From Tenacibaculum caenipelagi (GTDB taxonomy: Bacteria > Bacteroidota > Bacteroidia > Flavobacteriales > Flavobacteriaceae): a stretch of DNA of 64,000 bases. Positions 54,517-61,954 of the stretch are shown one piece after another. The stretch is taken from NCBI RefSeq assembly GCF_004363005.1, contig NZ_SNYH01000002.1, positions 310,001-374,000 of the forward strand, given 5' to 3'. The notes under the pieces were generated by a model. The model was not told the DNA's origin. It did no database searches and saw only the letters and a list, made by a program, of their open reading frames with translations. The translations under genes were made by a program, and so were the position numbers. Position 1 is the stretch's first letter. Every line of letters starts with the position of its first letter.

Positions 54517-54524
54517 TATCTTTG
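54517..54524 (+). promoter_or_regulatory. -7 element of the gltX promoter
   Basis: TATCTTTG matches the Bacteroidota -7 consensus, 24 bp before the gltX start. No clear TTG at the -33 position. Confidence 0.5.
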
Positions 54525-54547
54525 CGTTTTCAAATTTGATTTAAAAA

Positions 54548-56065
54548 ATGACTGAGAACGTAAGAGTACGCTTTGCTCCGAGTCCGACAGGACCTTTACA
54601 CATGGGTGGTGTAAGAACTGCCTTATTTAATTATTTATTTGCTAAAAAATACAACGGAACTTTTGTATTACGTATTGAAGATACCGATCAAACACGTTAT
54701 GTAGCCAATGCTGAACAATACATTATTGACTCATTAGAATGGTGTAATATTCCGTTTGATGAAGGTCCGGGTAAGAATGAAAAATTTGGACCGTATCGTC
54801 AGTCAGAACGTAAAGATTTATATAAAAAATATGCCGATGAATTGATAGAAAAAGGATGGGCATACTATGCATTTGATACAGCTGAAGAATTAGATGCACA
54901 TCGTAAAGATCATGAAGAAAAAGGAAAAACATTCATTTACAACTGGCACAATCGTCAAAAATTAAACAATTCATTAGCACTTTCTGCTGATGAAGTTGCT
55001 ACAAAAATAAATGCAGGAGAAAAATATGTAATCCGTTTTAAGACTCCACAAGACGAAACCTTAATTTTACAAGATGAAATCCGTGGAACTATTAAAGTTG
55101 AAACAAATACATTAGACGATAAGGTATTGTTTAAGTCAGATGGTATGCCAACCTATCATTTAGCCAATATTGTTGATGATCATTTAATGGAAATTTCACA
55201 CGTTATTCGCGGTGAAGAATGGTTACCTTCTCTCCCACTTCACGAATTACTATATCGTTCATTTGATTGGAAAGCACCAAAATTTGCACACTTACCATTA
55301 ATTTTAAAACCGGTAGGAAAAGGGAAATTAAGTAAGCGAGATGGAGATAAATTAGGATTCCCAGTTTTCCCGTTAGAGTATACGAACGAAGAAACTGGTG
55401 ATGTTTCACGTGGATATAAAGAAGATGGTTATTTTGCAGATGCATTTATCAATATGTTAGCTTTCTTAGGATGGAATCCAGGAACAGAACAAGAAATTTT
55501 TAGTTTAGAAGAATTGGTTGCAGCATTTGATTTATCTCGTGTAAGTAAATCAGGAGCAAAATTTAGCCCAGATAAAACCAAATGGTTTAATCAACAGTAT
55601 TTACAGCAAAAATCTTCTGAAGAACTTACAACGTTATTCTTGCCTATTTTGGAAGAAAAAGGAATTGAGGCAGATAAAGAGCGTGTAGAAAAAATAGTTT
55701 CTTTAATAAAAGAGCGTGCTACGTTTGTGGCAGATTTTTGGGAATTATCTAACTTTTTCTTTGTAAACCCATCAGAATATGATGAAAAAGCCGCAAAAAA
55801 GCAATGGAAGCCTGAAACTGGCGCGTTAATGCAAGAGTTAATCGGAGTAATTTCAACAATCGAAGACTTTTCAATAGAGAATGCTCAAACAGAAATTAAA
55901 GGGTGGATTACTTCAAAGGAAATAGGTTTTGGTAAGGTAATGCAACCTTTGCGATTGAGTTTAGTAGGCAAACTTGCAGGACCAGATTTGTTTGATATTA
56001 TGACAATGATTGGTAAAGAAACCACGATTACAAGAATACAAAATGCGATAAACGTATTATCATAA
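54548..56065 (+). CDS. gltX: Glutamate-tRNA ligase
   Basis: A 505-residue class I aminoacyl-tRNA synthetase that charges tRNA-Glu. The HIGH-type motif is APSPTGPLHMGGVRTALFNY at residues 9-28 and the KMSKS-type motif is GKLSKRDGDKLGFPVFPLEY near 257. It has the discriminating (non-Gln) architecture with a C-terminal helical anticodon-binding domain. It is a single gene with a strong terminator. Confidence 0.97.
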   Translation: MTENVRVRFAPSPTGPLHMGGVRTALFNYLFAKKYNGTFVLRIEDTDQTRYVANAEQYIIDSLEWCNIPFDEGPGKNEKFGPYRQSERKDLYKKYADELIEKGWAYYAFDTAEELDAHRKDHEEKGKTFIYNWHNRQKLNNSLALSADEVATKINAGEKYVIRFKTPQDETLILQDEIRGTIKVETNTLDDKVLFKSDGMPTYHLANIVDDHLMEISHVIRGEEWLPSLPLHELLYRSFDWKAPKFAHLPLILKPVGKGKLSKRDGDKLGFPVFPLEYTNEETGDVSRGYKEDGYFADAFINMLAFLGWNPGTEQEIFSLEELVAAFDLSRVSKSGAKFSPDKTKWFNQQYLQQKSSEELTTLFLPILEEKGIEADKERVEKIVSLIKERATFVADFWELSNFFFVNPSEYDEKAAKKQWKPETGALMQELIGVISTIEDFSIENAQTEIKGWITSKEIGFGKVMQPLRLSLVGKLAGPDLFDIMTMIGKETTITRIQNAINVLS

Positions 56066-56068
56066 AAC

Positions 56069-56102
56069 AAAAAAAGCCGCTTATTAAGCGGCTTTTTTTT
56101 TA
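56069..56102. terminator. Bidirectional terminator
   Basis: A 12-bp stem AAAAGCCGCTTA / TAAGCGGCTTTT with A and T runs, between gltX and the converging beta-barrel gene. Confidence 0.93.
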
Positions 56103-56119
56103 TATTCTAAATATCTTTT

Positions 56120-56716
56120 TTATATACGGTCATAATAACAAGACGCTGAAGATTTTGAGCGATGACCACCTTTTGACATACTACTCCAATTTAATTTAAA
56201 CACAATACCTAAGGTTCCCTGAATGTGCGAGCGCATACTTTCATATCCTTCAAATGAATGTTTGTAATACAATTGTGGATTGATACCTATGTTATCACTA
56301 ACCCAAAGGATTCCTCCCGCTCCAGCATTAAGAGTCGGAGTCATTTTACGTTCAGAATCTACTACACTACCTCCTATAAATACATACGGAGCAAACTTAT
56401 CAAACATAGCATCGAAGTTATAACGAAAAGAACCATCCATAGAAAAATATTTTGCTGAATTCTTAATAAATCCAACATCGTCTATGGTGTTAAACGACAT
56501 AGCACCGTCAAAAGAAAAATGACCACCAAGAGGCATGGTTAAACTTAAAACAGGTACTTGAAATAAATATTGATCACCAATATAAGCGGCATCACTTTCA
56601 TTAAATTTTGTGATTCCGAATCCTACACCTATTTGCCAAGAATCATTTAAGTTTTGTGAAAAAACAGAAGTCGTTAAACAAGTTAAGATGGCTATGAATA
56701 ATATTTTGTGTTTCAT
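56120..56716 (-). CDS. Predicted outer membrane beta-barrel protein
   Basis: A 198-residue protein with a signal peptide (MKHKILFIAILTCLTTSVFSQ). The mature part alternates amphipathic strands and glycine turns (WQIGVGFGITKFNES, YVFIGGSVVDSER, MRSHIQGTLGIVFKLNW), as in small OmpW/OmpA-like barrels. The C-terminal end is a short tail (SKSSASCYYDRI) rather than the usual aromatic. The function is not known. It ends against gltX with a shared terminator. Confidence 0.78.
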   Translation of the reverse strand: MKHKILFIAILTCLTTSVFSQNLNDSWQIGVGFGITKFNESDAAYIGDQYLFQVPVLSLTMPLGGHFSFDGAMSFNTIDDVGFIKNSAKYFSMDGSFRYNFDAMFDKFAPYVFIGGSVVDSERKMTPTLNAGAGGILWVSDNIGINPQLYYKHSFEGYESMRSHIQGTLGIVFKLNWSSMSKGGHRSKSSASCYYDRI

Positions 56717-57272
56717 GGGGAAATTGTGTTTATGAGTAATAACTAATTTATAGGGTTTTTAGTATAATTAATCTGTTTGATATTCTATTTTAATATTTGT
56801 AAAAAAGCATCCGAATTGTTCTTGTTAAAAAAACAAAAGGATAGTTTCTTTAATTCATTTTACATAAGGTTGCAAAATAATGTAATTTTATGGAGTATGC
56901 CAACTTCTTCTTTGGCGACACCGTATTAAAAAAAATCAATAAATGATTTCGAAACAAAATCATCATAAATTTTTGTCGAAAGTAAACAATTCTCTCTAAA
57001 AACAAAGTATTATTTTTTCTTATAAAAAACATGTTTTTCATAAAGAACAACAATTTAAAACTGTTTTTTTTAAAGCTTTTAAGAAGGTTTTTTAAATTAT
57101 CAAGGCAAGTATTTGTTTTAGCTTATTATAGTTGTTTAAAATCGATGTATGAAAGTTTTGCTACTTAAAAAAGATAAGTTTTCTTATTAAATAGAAACCT
57201 TCTATAATTTTAGTAATAAGTATCGAAAAAATCAGTAACTTGTTAAGAAGTGGATTTTTTAGTAAAGAAAAA
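56717..57272. other. Intergenic region, no supported gene
   Basis: This 556-bp stretch is AT-rich and has no convincing gene. A 67-codon minus-strand frame (56850-57053) has no family features, although the segment at about 56870-56935 also reads YGVAKEEVGILHKITLFCN on the minus strand in another frame, which is oddly protein-like. No promoter or terminator pattern stood out. Confidence 0.5.
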
Positions 57273-57782
57273 ATGAAATTAGTATATACCATTATTATTT
57301 TTCTATTTTCAATTACGTTGAGTTTTTCTCAAAACCAACAAGAAATAGAAAGTGAAATTAATGAACAAGTTTGGAAACCATTCAAAACCTATTTTGAAAA
57401 CAGAGATTGGCAAGCGTTTAATAGTTTGCATACCGATGATGTATTAAGGGCAAATAAATATGGAATTCGAATAGGAGCTGAATATAAAAATTCGGTAGAA
57501 AAATCGTATCAAAAACCGACCAATCGAAAACGACAAATTGATTTCTGTTTCGATCAACGAGTTTATAATGAAAATATAGGTTATGAAGTAGGCTATTATC
57601 GAATCATCTATACAGAAAAAGGTAAAGAACCTCATATATCTTATGGAAGATTTCATGTAGTATTAAAAAAGAAAAATGATACATGGTTAATTGCCCAAGA
57701 TTGGGATACCGATATAATAAATGGGAAAACAATAACTAAAGAAGATTTTGAAAAAGCTAAGTGCGCACATCTTAAAAAATAG
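57273..57782 (+). CDS. Secreted NTF2-like/DUF4440-like protein
   Basis: A 169-residue protein with a signal peptide (MKLVYTIIIFLFSITLSFSQ). The mature part begins with a helix and the typical NTF2-like pattern IEVWKPFKTYFENRDWQAFNSLHTDDVLR (here EQVWKPFKTYFENRDWQ), later GRFHVVLKKKNDTWLIAQDWDTD. It probably forms a cone-shaped pocket in the periplasm. The ATG at 57273 is chosen because the 57240 ATG precedes a non-signal stretch. Function unknown. Confidence 0.8.
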   Translation: MKLVYTIIIFLFSITLSFSQNQQEIESEINEQVWKPFKTYFENRDWQAFNSLHTDDVLRANKYGIRIGAEYKNSVEKSYQKPTNRKRQIDFCFDQRVYNENIGYEVGYYRIIYTEKGKEPHISYGRFHVVLKKKNDTWLIAQDWDTDIINGKTITKEDFEKAKCAHLKK

Positions 57783-57833
57783 ATTTATGTTTAAATATTT
57801 GGTTATTAGTATTTTAAAATAATTTTATATTGT

Positions 57834-57975
57834 TTTTCTCTGCTTTTTTCAGTAGGTTTAAACTTGAAAGAAATTGTAAAAAGTAGTCTCCCCTTATCTT
57901 AACTATTTTTTATTAACAGATTATTAAATTATTCTATTCTTTATAGAAAACTGTAAAGAGTAGTTGTTGTATATA
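57834..57975 (+). repeat. Leader repeat, copy A, upstream of the C70 protease
   Basis: One of three same-strand copies of a ~140-bp sequence. The conserved core (57876-57914) contains GTAAAAAGTAGT, then CCCCTTATCT and AACTATTTTTTAT, followed about 25 bp later by an imperfect inverted repeat CTTTA-N10-TAAAG (57939-57958). The copy lies 125 bp before the protease start. Confidence 0.8.
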
Positions 57976-58100
57976 CCCAAGTTTTAATTGGGTAAAATCA
58001 AGTTTACATATTAGCTAATTAGAAGAAATGAATAGAATAAAGTTAGGAATGTAAACAAACTGTAATACACTAATACTAACTCAAACTAAAATATAAGAAA

Positions 58101-58730
58101 ATGAAAAATAAAATTTTAGTATCTACTTACCTGTTGATTTTTATTGCTCTTCTACCTGTAAATCAAATTATAGCACAACAAGCTAAATATGTAGGAATTT
58201 CTTCTAATTCGATGAATTATTTTGCAGCAAAACAAAACAATTCACAGTGGTGTTGGGCAGCCTCAATTCAGATGGTCTTAAATGGCTATGGTGTGAATAT
58301 TAACCAGCAACAAATAGTTGCTAGAACTTATGGAACAGACCCTTATGGAAATCTTCCTAATTGGCCTGGTTCATTTCAAGCAATTCATAGTAATTTGAAT
58401 AATTGGGGAATAGATAATTATGGATATCCTTATACAGTAAGAGCATCAATAGGAATGGGAACTCCAAGTCCTGCTATTTTAATTCAAGAACTCTCAAATG
58501 GTAGGCCAGTAATAATAGGTTATAAATCAAGCCCCAATGGCGGACATGCGGTGGTTGTTACTGCTGTATCATATATAAATACTTGGAATGGCCCTATGAT
58601 ACAAACAATTGTGGTTCGCGACCCTTGGCCTAGTCCAACCAATATTAATAATTTAGGACGTGTAGAATATCCAGCAGTGGCTTTAGCTAATAAAATACAG
58701 GCATATTGGTATATTAGAGTTATAAAATAA
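58101..58730 (+). CDS. Secreted papain-like cysteine protease (C70/AvrRpt2-like)
   Basis: A 209-residue protein with a signal peptide ending near VNQIIAQQA. The catalytic Cys is in SQWCWAAS (Cys51), typical of the C70 peptidase group, the His is in NGGHAVVV (His149), and an Asp follows in VVRDPWP (Asp174). The C-terminal segment ends YWYIRVIK. C70-type enzymes include AvrRpt2 and bacteriocin-associated proteases; a role in toxin processing or host interaction is only inferred. Copy A of a leader repeat lies 125 bp upstream. Confidence 0.88.
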   Translation: MKNKILVSTYLLIFIALLPVNQIIAQQAKYVGISSNSMNYFAAKQNNSQWCWAASIQMVLNGYGVNINQQQIVARTYGTDPYGNLPNWPGSFQAIHSNLNNWGIDNYGYPYTVRASIGMGTPSPAILIQELSNGRPVIIGYKSSPNGGHAVVVTAVSYINTWNGPMIQTIVVRDPWPSPTNINNLGRVEYPAVALANKIQAYWYIRVIK

Positions 58731-58797
58731 TAGTTGTTTTAACTGTTTGTAAATAAGATTGTTACTTATGATATGAAAACTATAAAATAAGTCAAAT

Positions 58798-59190
58798 ATG
58801 AAAGAAGAAATAAAAGCATATAATGACAAACAAATAGTGACAGACAAAGAAATTTGTGACTTATTAGCGACGATAATTAATGAAGAATTACCCCAAGCAG
58901 AAAGTAAAATTTGGCATGCACATCCAGTTTGGTTTTTAGAGGGTAACCCTATAGTTGGTTATAGTAAACAAAAAAAAGGGATTAGGCTTATGTTTTGGAG
59001 TGGCTCAGACTTTGATGAAGAAGAGTTAAATGTAAAAGGAACTAAATTTAAAGATGCTTCTATATTTTTCAATAATGTTTCAGAAGTTGACACAAAAGAT
59101 TTAAAACGCTGGTTAAAAAAATCTAGAGAAATACAATGGGATTATAAAAACATTGTAAAAAGAAAAGGACAATTAGAAAGGTTAAAATAG
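58798..59190 (+). CDS. DUF1801-family protein (YdhG-like)
   Basis: A 130-residue cytoplasmic protein of the DUF1801 family. Characteristic segments are ESKIWHAHPVWFLEGNPIVGYSKQKKGIRLMFWSG near residues 38-72 (quoted in two parts in other work) and LKRWLKKSREIQWDYKNIV near 102-120. Family members bind ligands or iron in some cases, but function is unresolved. It is a single gene, 67 bp after the protease. Confidence 0.83.
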   Translation: MKEEIKAYNDKQIVTDKEICDLLATIINEELPQAESKIWHAHPVWFLEGNPIVGYSKQKKGIRLMFWSGSDFDEEELNVKGTKFKDASIFFNNVSEVDTKDLKRWLKKSREIQWDYKNIVKRKGQLERLK

Positions 59191-59248
59191 TATAAAAAAC
59201 AAAACAGTTTATGTTTTTGTAACTTGTTAGTAATAAAGGAAATGCTTG

Positions 59249-59390
59249 TCTTTCTCCTCTTTTTTTACTAAGTTTAAACATGAAAAAATTGTAAAAAGTA
59301 GTACTCTTCCCTTATCTCAACTATTTTTTATTCATACAATGTAAAAATATAAGCACTTCTTTACGATAAGTGGTAAACGATAGTGACTTA
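59249..59390 (+). repeat. Leader repeat, copy B, upstream of a small unknown gene
   Basis: Second copy of the leader repeat. The core (59291-59332) reads GTAAAAAGTAGTAC...CCCTTATCTCAACTATT (shared with the other copies). The hairpin is TTTAC-N8-GTAAA (59360-59377), a changed stem compared with copies A and C. It lies 40 bp before the start at 59430. Confidence 0.8.
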
Positions 59391-59429
59391 CAAGTCAGGT
59401 ATAATATTAAATATTCAAACACCAATTTT

Positions 59430-59810
59430 ATGAAAGAAAGTGAAGAAAAACTAAAGTACAAAGGGTTTTCAGCTCAAGGAGAAAACCTTCAAGATTTAGG
59501 TATTGAAAACTTTGAAGATAAAGAGCATTTTAAAGACAATGATAAAGAATTGTCATATGCCCATACAGATTGTACAATTTTATGGGCGAACGGACAGTAT
59601 CAAAAGCCAAACATTATCGTAACTCAAGGAAAAATAAGCGTAAGATTGGGTAGAAATATTCAAAAAATTCAGCTTCGTAGTGTTCCAGGTAATGGTATAA
59701 GATTTTTTAAAAATGGCACTTATAGTATACCTAATGGAGAATATGTTTTATCTCTTTGGGGAGGAACCTACCCATATGCTTATATAAAAGCATGTGTATC
59801 ATACGATTAA
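59430..59810 (+). CDS. Small protein with C-terminal beta-rich domain, unknown function
   Basis: A 126-residue protein without signal peptide. The first 30 residues are charged (MKESEEKLKYKGFSAQ, then QDLGIENFEDKEHFKDND), and the rest is beta-rich (TDCTILWANGQYQKPNIIV, GKISVRLGRNIQKIQLR, GIRFFKNGTYSIPNGEYVL, then LSLWGGTYPYAYIKACVSYD). I do not recognise the family. The start at 59430 places the leader repeat just upstream; the ATG at 59370 lies inside that repeat. The next gene starts 11 bp after its stop, so they form a pair. Confidence 0.7.
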   Translation: MKESEEKLKYKGFSAQGENLQDLGIENFEDKEHFKDNDKELSYAHTDCTILWANGQYQKPNIIVTQGKISVRLGRNIQKIQLRSVPGNGIRFFKNGTYSIPNGEYVLSLWGGTYPYAYIKACVSYD

Positions 59811-59821
59811 TAGGTATTGAT

Positions 59822-60652
59822 ATGCAGTTAAAATACTATTTAATCTTTATAGCTCTTATTTTTATAGAGGTTTCTTTTGCGCAACAAAATCATATTGTGA
59901 TTTTAGAAAAAACCAACGGAAATCAAGTATATAAGGTGAGTGGAAACTTTCCTAAAGACTGGATTAAATCTAAGTGGGATACAGGGTATAGAATTCAAAA
60001 TGTGAATTTTAAAACCAATGAATGGTTTGTGGTAATGAACAAAACAGAAAAAGGATTTTCTCAGCGATACATGCTTAGTCCATCAAGTCAGCAAATAAAA
60101 GATAAACTAAAAGACGGCTATACCATACAAGATATATCTTTGTATGTATCAAGCAATACAATACGTAGGTTTTACCTGTTTAAGAAGATTTCTGTCAATC
60201 CTGTATCTGTATATTTTTTTGCAGGAAGTCCTAACTACAACCATAGCATTTCTAAGGAAGTGAAAGATGGTTGGAACAAAGGCTGGTTTTGCAAAAACAT
60301 AAAAAGCATACAGTATAAAAATAGAATTGCATTTTCTGTTTTAATGCCTCGAAAAAGAAACAATGAAGACCAGTTAATAGAATACAGAGCAGACTTTCCG
60401 CACGATTTATTAAGCAATAAAAAATCGCAAGGCTATAAGCTAACCAGCATTACGTACGATCAAAATAAAAAATCGTGGTGTGTGGTAATGACGAAGAAGA
60501 AAGCTGTTAAAAAAACAAATGGCACCGGAAATATTTGGTGGTGGGAAACCCCTCCTCAAACAGACTGGACATGGTTTAACTATAAAACACAAAAAAGTAA
60601 TATAGACGATTATATCCATAACAAAGGATATAGCATTGTAGGGCTTAATTAA
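59822..60652 (+). CDS. Secreted protein with DUF7477-like repeats
   Basis: A 276-residue protein with a signal peptide (MQLKYYLIFIALIFIEVSFA). The mature part is built of about five ~45-residue repeats of the pattern W..GY.I....Y....W.VVM.K: KWDTGYRIQNVNFKTNEWF, KLKDGYTIQDISLYVSSN, GWNKGWFCKNIKSIQYKN and KKSQGYKLTSITYDQNKKSW. This resembles DUF7477 repeats. It starts 11 bp after the preceding small gene, with which it is probably co-transcribed. The role is unknown; it may be a secreted binding protein. Confidence 0.78.
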   Translation: MQLKYYLIFIALIFIEVSFAQQNHIVILEKTNGNQVYKVSGNFPKDWIKSKWDTGYRIQNVNFKTNEWFVVMNKTEKGFSQRYMLSPSSQQIKDKLKDGYTIQDISLYVSSNTIRRFYLFKKISVNPVSVYFFAGSPNYNHSISKEVKDGWNKGWFCKNIKSIQYKNRIAFSVLMPRKRNNEDQLIEYRADFPHDLLSNKKSQGYKLTSITYDQNKKSWCVVMTKKKAVKKTNGTGNIWWWETPPQTDWTWFNYKTQKSNIDDYIHNKGYSIVGLN

Positions 60653-60680
60653 GAGAATGCAGCAATTTTCATGTTTTGTT

Positions 60681-61071
60681 GTCATTTCGAGCGATAGCGA
60701 GAAATCTTTCTAATTTGAGTCAGAAACATCTTTAAAAGTACCTAACACACAACAATAAGATTTCTCACTTCCGTTACACTCCAGTTCGAAATGACGTTTG
60801 AGTTGTTTTTATTTTTGGTGTTTCGTCATTTCGAGCGACAGCGAGAAATCTTTTTAAAGAGAGTTACAAACATTCTTAAAAATCACTAACACACGACTAT
60901 AAGATTTCTCAGTCGTACCTCCTTCGAAATGACGTTTGAGTTGTTGTTTTATTCTTAGTATCCCGTCATTTCGACCGTAGGGAGAAATCTTTTAAAGAGA
61001 GGTACAAACATTCTTAAAAGTCACTAACACACAACTATAAAATTTCTCAGTCATCCTTCCTTCGAAATGAC
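60681..61071. repeat. Three palindromic REP-like repeats left of the GIY-YIG gene
   Basis: Units at 60681-60795, 60835-60933 and 60965-61071, each about 100-115 bp, have a left arm GTCATTTCGAGCG...GAGAAATCT and an inverted right arm AGATTTCTC...TTCGAAATGAC, with a partly conserved centre (CTAACACACAAC). Spacers of about 30-40 bp contain GTTTGAGTTG. The third unit's right arm runs into the start region of the nuclease gene. This looks like the common flavobacterial interspersed palindrome type. Confidence 0.9.
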
Positions 61072-61105
61072 ACTAAAAGAAATTATCTCTATCTTTAAAA
61101 GAAAA

Positions 61106-61405
61106 ATGCTAGACAAATACGTTGTATACATCATCACAAACAAAAATAAAACCACGTTGTATATTGGTGTTACTAGCAATCTTCAAAAAAGATTATCTCA
61201 ACATTATTTTGATAGTGAGCACGCTAAAAAATCCTTTGCAGGAAAGTATAATTGTTATTACTTGATTTACTATGAAACTTTTGAAACTATAAATGAAGCA
61301 ATTTATAGAGAAAAAGAATTAAAAAAATGGCGTAGAGAAAAGAAAGAAACCCTGATTAACAATTTTAATCCTGAGTGGCGTTTTTTGAATAATGAAGTGT
61401 TTTAA
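61106..61405 (+). CDS. Single-domain GIY-YIG nuclease (UPF0213/UvrC-N-like)
   Basis: A 99-residue single-domain GIY-YIG endonuclease. The motif is split as VVYI and LYIG in KYVVYIITNKNKTTLYIGVT (near residues 4-23), the conserved Arg is in LQKRL and the metal-binding Glu is in YREKELKKW. A longer start at 61067 exists but its ATG is part of the preceding palindrome's right arm, so 61106 is preferred. It lies between palindromic repeats on both sides. It may cut these repeats or be mobilised with them, a hypothesis only. Confidence 0.85.
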   Translation: MLDKYVVYIITNKNKTTLYIGVTSNLQKRLSQHYFDSEHAKKSFAGKYNCYYLIYYETFETINEAIYREKELKKWRREKKETLINNFNPEWRFLNNEVF

Positions 61406-61413
61406 TTAATACT

Positions 61414-61738
61414 GTCATTCCGAACGAAGAGAGGAATCTCACCCCTGAGAGTCAGAAACATTCTTGAAAGTACCCAACACGCGATTGTAAGATTTCTCAC
61501 TTCCGTTGTACTCCAGTTCGAAATGACGTTAAGATTGTCATTTCGAGCGATAGCGAGAAATCTGTTTAATTTGAGTCACAAATACTTTGTTAAATTACCT
61601 AACACGCGATTGTAAGATTTCTCACTTCCGTTGCACTTCAGTTCGAAATGACGTTGAGATTGTCATTTCGAGCGATAGCGAGAAATCTCATTCATGGGAG
61701 TTACAAATACTCTCTAAAGCCACAAACACCCTTACAAA
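61414..61738. repeat. Two complete and one partial REP-like repeats right of the GIY-YIG gene
   Basis: Units at 61414-61527 and 61537-61652 have both arms; a third at 61662-61738 has only the left arm (GTCATTTCGAGCG...GAGAAATCT) and then decays. The first unit has a variant left arm (GTCATTCCGAACGAAGAGAG) but a standard right arm. Confidence 0.9.
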
Positions 61739-61762
61739 CTCACACACAAATAAATAACCCTT

Positions 61763-61903
61763 GCTTCCCTCCTCTTTTTTTACTATGTTTAACACGCTAA
61801 AAAAAGTAAAAAGTAGTACTACCCCTTATCTCAACTATTTTTTATAAATAACAAGTAACAACAAACACTTCTTTATGGATTGCCGTAAAGAATAGTGGTT
61901 GTA
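61763..61903 (+). repeat. Leader repeat, copy C, upstream of the AIPR gene
   Basis: Third copy. The core (61806-61846) carries GTAAAAAGTAGTAC, then TACCCCTTATCTCAACTA and a T run. The hairpin here is the most regular: TTCTTTA-N10-TAAAGAA (61869-61892). It lies 52 bp before the AIPR start. Confidence 0.82.
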
Positions 61904-61954
61904 GACACTTATTTTTAGATTTATTATAAGTTATAATACTAAAACTTAAAAAAT

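Noticed and set aside
56850..57053. 67-codon minus-strand open frame as a gene
   Set aside because: It is AT-driven (Phe, Leu, Lys, Asn rich), has no family motif, and no promoter or start context supports it.
61067..61105. Longer start of the GIY-YIG gene
   Set aside because: The ATG lies in the palindrome arm TTCGAAATGAC, and the GIY-YIG domain starts directly after the Met at 61106.
60681..61738. Repeat array as a CRISPR locus
   Set aside because: Units are 100-116 bp palindromes with similar centres, not short direct repeats with unique spacers, and no cas genes are near.
57834..61903. Leader repeats as LytTR (AgrA-type) direct-repeat operators
   Set aside because: Only one half-site-like match (ATAGTTGAG on the minus strand) was found; the second half at the right distance is missing.
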